Position numbers and translations under genes: made by a program. A stretch of DNA of 64,000 bases from Ailanthus altissimus (lineage: Eukaryota > Streptophyta > Magnoliopsida > Sapindales > Simaroubaceae), in contig OX327690.1 of NCBI GenBank assembly GCA_946807835.1, positions 17,642,501-17,706,500 of the forward strand, given 5' to 3'. This document shows positions 56,700-64,000 of this stretch, piece after piece (position 1 is the first letter of the stretch; every line of letters starts with the position of its first letter). The notes beneath the pieces are model-generated. The model had not been told where the DNA came from. It worked only from the letters and a program-made list of their open reading frames with translations, and made no database searches.

Positions 56700-57590
56700 A
56701 AAAAATATATTTAATTGGTGATTCTTAATGATTAATTTTTTTTAAAATTATTTAACACGATTAAAGTAGTCAAAACATGACCAAAATAATCGATTAGTGG
56801 TTCAAACCATTGAACCCGTGTTTGTGGATTTTCTTACCTTGTAAAAGTTTTTAAACAAACCAAGAGTGTATGTATATACAAACAGTATTTGAGTCTAATA
56901 TATATATATATACATATATAATCTTAGTTTTTAATTAACTACTTTTAATACATCAAAAATTTTAAAAAAAAATGTTAACCGAAAATTTTGTTAATCTCCT
57001 AATCAATAAGTTGAATTAATTTTTTTTTAAAAAACTCAATTAAATCTTAAAAAGAATTAAAAATTGAACTGAACTGATCTGTTATAAATATGTTAAGTCT
57101 AATGAGAATCTTACAATAAAAGACAAAAATGAAATCATATCAAATTTTTTTTAATAAATACACTCCAATACTTAAATTAGTAATGATATAGAAAACAAGA
57201 AAAATAAGAGAAAACAAAGCAAGAATAATATATAATGAATAATAAACTAAAATTCTATTGAGAGTTTAAAAGAAGGCTAAAAAAACCTTTAAAGTATAGT
57301 TATATTAGTTATAGATGTTGAAAATCATGATCTTATAATCATCTCTCAATACATAGCGTTAAAATTATTTTTATAACAAAAATATGTCTAATTAGTAATT
57401 TTTAATAATTAAATTCTTTTAAAATTATTTAAGCATGATCAGAGTAGTCAAAACACGACAAAAATGATGGATTAAATCAAATACTCAATAATCGAAAAAA
57501 AGTATTAATGAGAAGAGAACTACAAATCAATCCGTTAATATCCGCTTATACCCTTATAACCATTGAACCCGCGTTTGTGGATTCAATCTT
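56700..57590. repeat. direct repeat cluster right of the LINE
   Basis: 56838-57360 matches the left copy at 50343-50940. In addition 56700-56833 (ATTTAACACGATTAAAGTAGTC, then CCATTGAACCCGTGTTTGTGG) matches two parts of 57405-57585 (AGCATGATCAGAGTAGTC and CCATTGAACCCGCGTTTGTGG). The order is thus b, a, b on this side and a on the other, best explained by a duplication of an a-b segment with the LINE between. Confidence 0.6.
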
Positions 57591-60500
57591 AAAAGACGGT
57601 CGAGGATTTTATGGGCCGACAACCAAGAGAAAACAAAAACAAATATAAATGTTCGTCTATGGCACGAATGACTATGATTGGAACTCAATGGGTTCTTCAC
57701 CTTTAAATATTTTTCAGACTCAAATTTTATTTATCTACTCATACACAATGAGTAGGTCTTTTTCGAGACGTACAATGAAATACGACGATCATTGCCAGAT
57801 GACAAAACATTATCGTGCACCACCACCAAATTTGAAATTGACGGTTGACCATTCTATCTGATGAAGGTACCATTTGTATTTTAGTTCAGTGTCATCAAAT
57901 GATGATGTTACACTAAGTTGAGTGCGTGTTGTCTGTTTTGCTTCCCGTTCATGCTTGAATGGCGAAATCAACATCATTCAAATCACACCATCATTGACAG
58001 TGGTCCGACCGACGGCAACTGATGAACTTCTAACATACATATCACGTATAAGTGAAATATTTATTAATATCACGTATAATATTCTATGAGTGTTTAAGAC
58101 ACAATTCAATTCAAAAGGGTGAATAGATCGATTAATCATTAAAAGGGCATAAATCATACAAATTAACAAAATATGTTAACAAATAAAGGGTTCACATGTA
58201 AAATTTAAAAACTGCCTTTTAATCTTTTTGATAATATTTTTAGTTTTTATTATGAATCCATAAGTAAAACCACCGTCAAAATATCAGTTCGAAAAGAAAA
58301 TTATTTGCAAACTTATAAATTCATTCAAATTAACATTTTTAATCCATTTGCGCACTTGGGTACTTGCCTTGTGGCCAAATTGCTGGCATAAAGTGCCTCA
58401 TCCATAAGTTGGGGTCGAATTTTAATGGATGATAAGATAGTTAATTTTTTTTTTATTTTATAATTTTTTTTTTAAGTGAGATGTATTTAAAATTATACGT
58501 GTTACCACTTGTATATATTTAAAGTTATATGCATTATTTTTAATAATTTTAATAATATAATTTGAGTAAGAGTTATTGTATATTCTTAAAATTACATGTG
58601 TTATTTTTGATTATTTTAATAGTATAATTCAAATAGAATGTACCTTAAAATTATACATATTATTTTAAAAAAATAATTTAATAATATAATTTAATTATAA
58701 TATATTAATATTATAATTCGGTAAAATATGCCTCAAAATTACGAGTGTTACTCTAATTTTTTTTTAATAATATAATTTATTTTAATATTAATAATGCAGT
58801 CAAATGTAACATGGTAATACAATGTAATTTAGAAAATATATATTTTTAATCCACATGCAATTGTTGTATAATGATTAGTCATCATTCATGATAGCCCATA
58901 TTTTCCATTAATAATGTAACTTCAGAAATTTGTCCATGAGCAGCAATATCACTTTCTAAGCTGCTTCGTCCATAACAAGGCAAATTTTCAAATGGCGAAA
59001 GAGGGTGGGTGGCAGAGTGGGGGGCGGATTGCTGAGATAATAGCATATGGTCTGGGAGAAAAAGGAGCAAAAAGAAGGGGAGAAAAGTGTTGACGTCGCG
59101 TCAGGGGATGGGGACGGAGACCCCATAGCAAATAGAAAATTTTCAAATGGGCTCCCACAAATCAAAGCGCTCAGCTAAATGAGCTGTTGCTTTTTTTTGA
59201 CATCTCTCCCTCCTCCTCTCCTCACTTATCCAGTCTTACTGACTACTGTTACAGTCTCACCCCTCTCTATCTCAAATTCTCATGCCCAGCTTAAGCTTTA
59301 GCTTGCTGTTGATGGTTCGTTATTCACTTGCAGTAATTCTCTTCTTTTATTTAAGATAGTCTCCACATGGACACTGGTGAGAGAGCTTTGTAATTGTGTG
59401 TTTATATCTCTTCACTTCCCACCAAACTTCCTTTCTTATTATGCCCTTTTGAAAATATCTTTCATAAAATAAATTCCCACTTGATTATTAAGTCATTTTT
59501 GCCCTCCATGTTTGTTCAATTTTCAAGACCTACCATTAATCGGTCGGTGTTAATTCATTGATGTGACTTAGCTAACCTTTGCCGACTTCTTTGAAAAACA
59601 CTCCCTTTCATTCTTTCCCTCGTAATAATTTATTATAATTTAATTTTAAGATCCAACAATTTAAACTTATACCCTCAACATAAAGAACTAACGTAGTTAT
59701 AAGAATAAAAATTAATAAGCCCCTTTCTATTAAAAATAACAATAATTCGTAACAAAAAATTAATTCTTCTAACGATATGCCCAATATAAATATTATTGAA
59801 GAGATATAAATGCACTTTTCTTTTATTTTTAAATATATATATATATGTATATGAATGAATCAACTATTTTTCTAAGTTGCAAATTTAGTATATGAAATTA
59901 GAATAATAATAATATTAATAATAAAGAAAAAGAAAATTATTAAACCAATGAGGTGTAGATGGAGGTGGAACCCATTTTTGCTGCAGTCTCACTCTCAATC
60001 AAAATTGTAGTAGCAAAGGCACCTTAAATTATTTGAGCTCGATGGACCCTTTTTGATTCCATGTCCATAATTTACACTTTTTATGAAGAGAAATTACGCC
60101 CAAAAAGCAAGAATAATTAAAACCTGACGTACACTTTTGTAGCCTTTTTCTCAATCAGTCGGCAACGGAATTTTTTTTCACTCAATTCGTTTTATCTGAT
60201 TTAATAATAATTAGTTATGCGGACTTGGCTTGTTTCCAGTTCGATTTAAATTTTAAACCCAGTGAATTTTAATGCCCTTTTTTTTTTTGTCATATATTTG
60301 AAAAAAATTAGAATTCTCTTTTAACTTGAAGCTATTTAATATATGAAGAATTTTCTACGAGTGCAAATTTATCCATGTATTGCAAAAATCTGTTTATTCA
60401 TTATATATCTTAAAATACGAAACTTAAAAAGTAATGTTCAGCACCTAAAAACTTACCCTTCACTTTGTCCTAAAATTTGAATCCAATAACAGAAAAAAAT

Positions 60501-60939
60501 TAAAAAAATTTAGTGTCTTAGTCAAGACTCATTAGTCATTAGTCAATATAAGTTGGCATAATGGTCAAGTGGAGTTATGCTTCTTTTTCAATCTAAGGTA
60601 GTAATATAGGTTCACTTTCAAAGCCTAGTATCCACTAGCCTTAAAAGCAGGAATATCACCAGCCTTTTACGTTAAAAAAACACACACACATACACTTTAA
60701 TGAGATTATATACCCTATGCTCTCTCTTAAAGTCTTAGGGTCACACCTAACCTAAGGCCTGTAGATACCAAATTATATTTTACTTTTACTTAAATAAATT
60801 CGCATACAACATATACCATTGTTATCATTTGAAATGAAATACCCAAAAGATCAAATAACTTAATAATATTACTTTTTTTTGGGTTTAAATATAGTTATTA
60901 TAGGGTAGAGTAAATTTTTTTTAGGAATGTTATGGCTAG
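57591..60939. other. AT-rich spacer without recognised gene
   Basis: Short frames here (57649-57861, 58882-59165) lack family features. A CT-rich stretch (CATCTCTCCCTCCTCCTCTC, 59200-59219) next to TATTTAAG and GGACACTGGTGAGAGAGC near 59350-59395 looks promoter-like, but no gene start follows. TA-run at 59833-59849. Near 60550-60630 TTGGCATAATGGTCAAGTGG and GGTTCACTTTCAAAGCC recall a tRNA-derived SINE, at low confidence. Confidence 0.3.
58480..58790. repeat. degenerate AT-rich tandem repeats
   Basis: A word like TTAAAATTATACGTGTTA recurs near 58487, 58513, 58586, 58652 and 58731, followed each time by TTTAATAATATAATTT-like text. Spacing varies between 26 and 79 bases. Confidence 0.4.
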
Positions 60940-62175
60940 GTTGCGGTTCAATTAGGGTAGATAGACCTAATAATGAGATGTATTTCAACAACCTCTTTTT
61001 CGGGCATAGTTAACAAGGAGGTTAAGGGAAGTTTTAAGGTGACTAGAGAACTTAGACAATGATATCCCTTTTCAGCATTGTTAAGTTAGGCAGAAATAAG
61101 GAAGCTTATAGGAGGAATTAAATTCAATTGCACTTCTTTCATTTCACACTTCCTCTTTGTAGATAACAGTCTAATATTTCTAGAGGAGAGCTCCAAGAGT
61201 GTATTAAGTTGAAGAGCATTTTTTATTGCTATGCAATGACATCAAGACAGTTGTTCAATTTTGACGAATCCACCATCTTTGTCAATCCAAACATATAAGG
61301 GAATCAAACTAAAATTCTTCAAGATGTCTTTCAACTAAAAGGGTCTTAGTACATGAAAGGTATCTTGACTTGCCTTCTATGATAGGAAGGAATAAGAGGC
61401 TTTTCTTTTATGAAACCATCTTAAGGATATTAAGGAAGGTTAAAATCTGGCCTGAGAGGTTACTTTCAAGTGGTGGGAAGGAGGTGTTAATTAAAATAGT
61501 AGCACATGTAGTTTTTACCTGTGCAATGAGTGTTTTCAAGATGCATGAGGCATGTGTAAGGATATTAACAAATTGCTATCAAAATTTTGAAGGGGGGAAC
61601 AGAATCACGAAGTAAAAGAATCCATTACATAACTTGAAAAAGAATAAGTCGGAGCAAGACTAGTTGAGGTCTTGGCTTTAGGTATCTATCTTGTTTCAAC
61701 CAAGCCTTGTTGGCCAAGCAAGGTTGAAAGATTCTCCAGAATCCTAATTCCTTAATTGCCAAGATTTTAAAATTTTAATACTTTAAGGAGTTACTGATTT
61801 ATCGACACCAATTTTCATTGTCTTGTCTTAATAGGGTTCTCAACAAAAAAAAAATCTAGGAAACATTAATAATCACTTTTTTGTTGCTTATATCGGTTTT
61901 TGTTTCGAAGATGAGGTCAAAAAGAGCTTTGGGAAAGTCCTAATTGGTCTTGATTGACCAACTCTTCCTTCTAACAGGGAATTCAAGAGGACGGGATCCA
62001 TATGGTTTCTTCTCCTAATTGAAAATTTTCGGGGAGCGAAATCCATAAGGTTTTTTCCACCCTTAATGGTCAGTTCATGGAAGCTAGTTTAGGGAGTAAT
62101 CCTTCATATATATGCAAGAGTATTTTGTGGGGGTGGCAACTTTTGAGCAAGAGAATCAAATGGATTATAGGCAAT
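60940..62175 (+). pseudogene. LINE reverse transcriptase fragment, + strand
   Basis: A second L1 copy, 5' and 3' truncated. Readings: TRELRQ (RGLRQGDP block), ISHFLFVDNSLIFLEES (family HLLFADDSLIF, so FADD became FVDN), then PSMIGRNKRLFF, ERLLSSGGKEVLIKIVAHVV and TCAMSVFKMHEACVRIL, the thumb region. Near 62085-62160 EASLGSNPSYICKSILWGW and KRIKWIIGNG are the next LINE blocks, after about 250 unrelated bases (61860-62040) that may be an insertion. Only the thumb piece (61370-61615) is open. Opposite in strand to the LINE at 51-56 kb. Confidence 0.75.
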
Positions 62176-62183
62176 GGTATTGA

Positions 62184-62545
62184 TAGGCACGGTCCGGTTC
62201 GCTCCGATTTTTTGCGAAACTAAACCGGACCGGTTCGGTTTTTTAAAAAAATAAAACCAAAATTAGTTTTTTTAATGAAAAAAATTGAACCGAATTGAAC
62301 TGGTTTTTTTCGATTTGATTTTTTCGGTCCAATCCGATTCGGTTTTTTTAATTTATTTATTTTAAATTATGTTTTTTTTAATTTTTGGTCTGATTTTTTC
62401 TGATTTTTTTGGGTAAAAAAAGCCAAACCGGAACCAAACCGGATCAATCGGTTTTTTTTCTAAAAAAATTAGACCAAACCAAACTGAATCGAACCAACCA
62501 ATTAGGTTCAATTTTTTGATTCTCAATTTTTTTTGTCCACCCTTA
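62184..62545. repeat. GGTTCGGTT-rich short element
   Basis: CGGACCGGTTCGGTTTTTT and GAACCGAATTGAAC words fill this piece, ending TTTTTGTCCACCCTTA. The end is the inverse of TAAGGGTGGACA, a hAT-style terminus also seen in the next element. The left end is unclear. It interrupts the LINE fragment. Confidence 0.4.
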
Positions 62546-62693
62546 AACAATAATAAAAAAGTTTCCATTTATAAATATAAGTGGATCCTCAGAATATCAA
62601 CTTTCAGTCCTATATCCCAATAAAGCTACCATGTGACAATAAAATAGGTGATCTAATTAATGAGATAAGACAATGAAATTTTTTTGTTAGTAT

Positions 62694-63102
62694 TAGGGGT
62701 GGACAAACCTGGTTTCAGTTTTTAAAAAATAAATTCGAAAATCGAACTGAATTTATAGTGAATCGAGTTGAACCGGTTCGGTTTATAGGTTTGGTTCGAT
62801 CGTTTGACTCAAATGGACTTAATTCAAACTTTTTTTTGTTCGATTTGATTCTTTTTTTTAAATTTACTATTATTATTTTTATTAATATTTGATTTTTCAG
62901 TTCGGTTCTCGGTTCGGTCCGAACCAAATTTTTGATTTTTTTGAATTAAAAAATTAGAACTGAATTGACCAAAGAAAAAATCAAATTGAACTGACCAAGG
63001 AAAAAACAAAATCGAACCAACTGGTTCGGTTCAATTTTTTGAATTCGGTTCAGTTCGATTTTTCGAATCTAATTCAATTTATCGATTTTTTGCCCAACCT
63101 TA
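62694..63102. mobile_element. hAT-like MITE with GGTTCGGTT-rich body
   Basis: Starts TAGGGGTGGACAAACC and ends TTTTTTGCCCAACCTTA: terminal inverted repeats agreeing at 9 of 12 positions. Flanks GTTAGTAT and ATTGGTAC agree at 5 of 8, all differences being transitions, so an aged 8 bp duplication is possible. The body is made of GAACCGAACC and AATCGAACTG words. No coding capacity. Confidence 0.5.
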
Positions 63103-64000
63103 ATTGGTACCACTGATAACTTTAAAAAAAATAATTTTAAAATTTGTATTTACTTGAATGATTTAATTATAAAAGATTTACAGTGTATTTTTTTTACTAA
63201 AGTAGAGATTTTGAATTCAAATTTTTCCTTACCCAACATAAAAGAAAAGGTGATTTTAAAATTTAATGTCATCACTAACAAAAAACTTTTTATATTTCAA
63301 TTAGTATGTTAATTAATAATTGTTATTAAATATCGCAACTTAGAAGCCAAATCGAACCATATATTCCAACTATTTAATCCAATGTGAAAATTTGAGGGTG
63401 CCTAATTGTAAAGTTAATATACATGTTAAGCTTAAGGATTAAAATTGAAATAGTTGCTCTTGCAATTAAAGTGGCATCATTTTCAAATAAACTGGATTCT
63501 GCCTCTCAACCACTTTAGAAATTTAGGTCTCTAATATTGAGGTTTCTTTAATTGGGAAAATATTCTAATCCCATCAAATAATGAAAACTGGAAAGTACAG
63601 AAACAAAGGTGTAAGAACTTTTAGGTACATGTTTCTCTCAGAGGGGTACACAGCCCATAGTCCATTGAAATAATAGTAAAAGTTGTGGTTCCTATGTAAT
63701 CTCTTTTTTTCACACATATTTTTTGGGTTTAATATTTGCTGTCTTGGAGGCTGGAGCCAAGACTTCGACATCATTATGTGTTGCAATTGCTGCCTCTACT
63801 ATTGCTAAGAAAATCCCAATCAATCTATTTCATTTTTCATATAAAGTTGCTCTCTTTTTCTTTTGATACTTTGTTTTCGTAGTATTTTTTGTTATAACAC
63901 TTTTTGAGTTTTTTTTTGGTTCAAATTATTGGGTGGAATTTGTGTAAGTTGGATGTATAATTGAAGGAATGTTCCAAGTGAGGATAGAGAAAGTAGACAG
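63103..64000. other. AT-rich spacer to the window end
   Basis: I see no gene, RNA or repeat structure that I can support here. Confidence 0.4.

Noticed and set aside
59200..59420. Possible microRNA precursor or promoter in the CT-rich stretch
   Set aside because: No long complementary arm and none of the common conserved plant microRNA sequences that I know were seen.
1..64000. CRISPR arrays, phage, bacterial operons, rRNA and tRNA genes
   Set aside because: No spaced identical repeats, no Shine-Dalgarno gene layout, no rRNA or cloverleaf sequence was found; introns and plant retrotransposon families point to a plant nucleus.

Overview
The window looks like nuclear DNA of a flowering plant, probably a eudicot. 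It is strongly AT-rich and almost wholly made of decayed transposable elements. The diagnostic families are Athila-lineage Ty3/gypsy elements whose primer-binding sites match tRNA-Asp, a Tat-type Ty3/gypsy integrase, two Ty1/copia elements, plant L1 LINEs with the DUF4283/zinc-knuckle ORF1, and hAT-like short elements. I see no rRNA, tRNA, CRISPR or prokaryotic operon structure and no intact host gene. The species cannot be told from what is here.

Layout. 1-8.4 kb holds the pol and 3' half of a + strand Athila-lineage element. It carries an unexpected reading frame clearly related to LONELY GUY (LOG) cytokinin-activating phosphoribohydrolases between integrase and 3' UTR. 8.6-13.4 kb is a second, minus-strand Athila element running from truncated integrase to its 5' LTR. 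13.4-28.6 kb is a Russian doll: an intron-containing coiled-coil gene of unknown function is split by a + strand gag-only element A (14345-27376, target duplication TTAGG/CTAGG). A is itself split by minus-strand copia element C (15149-19660, duplication TCTAT) and by minus-strand relative B (20974-24820, duplication CTTTT).

28.6-33.3 kb has a 46-50 bp minisatellite downstream of a minus-strand Tat integrase, a hAT-like insertion inside that array, and a 2.5-copy tandem array of about 740 bp. 33.3-44.3 kb is a + strand copia element E, split inside gag by the youngest complete element of the window, D (34354-40608, minus strand, duplication CTAAG). D is a gag-only Athila-type element with two nearly identical LTRs. 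44.3-51 kb is AT-rich spacer with at most one weak small-peptide candidate. 51.2-56.6 kb is a nearly full-length minus-strand L1 LINE, bordered by copies of a direct repeat. 57.6-64 kb is spacer with a + strand LINE fragment (60.9-62.2 kb) and GGTTCGGTT-rich short elements.

Reading the layers together: A, B and D belong to one non-autonomous family. It encodes Gag joined to what looks like an integrase C-terminal tail, with no protease, reverse transcriptase or RNase H, so its members would need enzymes from autonomous Athila relatives such as the two at 1-13.4 kb. The order of events is readable from target duplications: the coiled-coil gene came first, then A, then C and B inside A; separately E, then D inside E. 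The items most worth follow-up are the LOG-like frame, the gag-only family, and a conserved hairpin plus G-rich motif in the 3' UTRs of four Athila-type elements.
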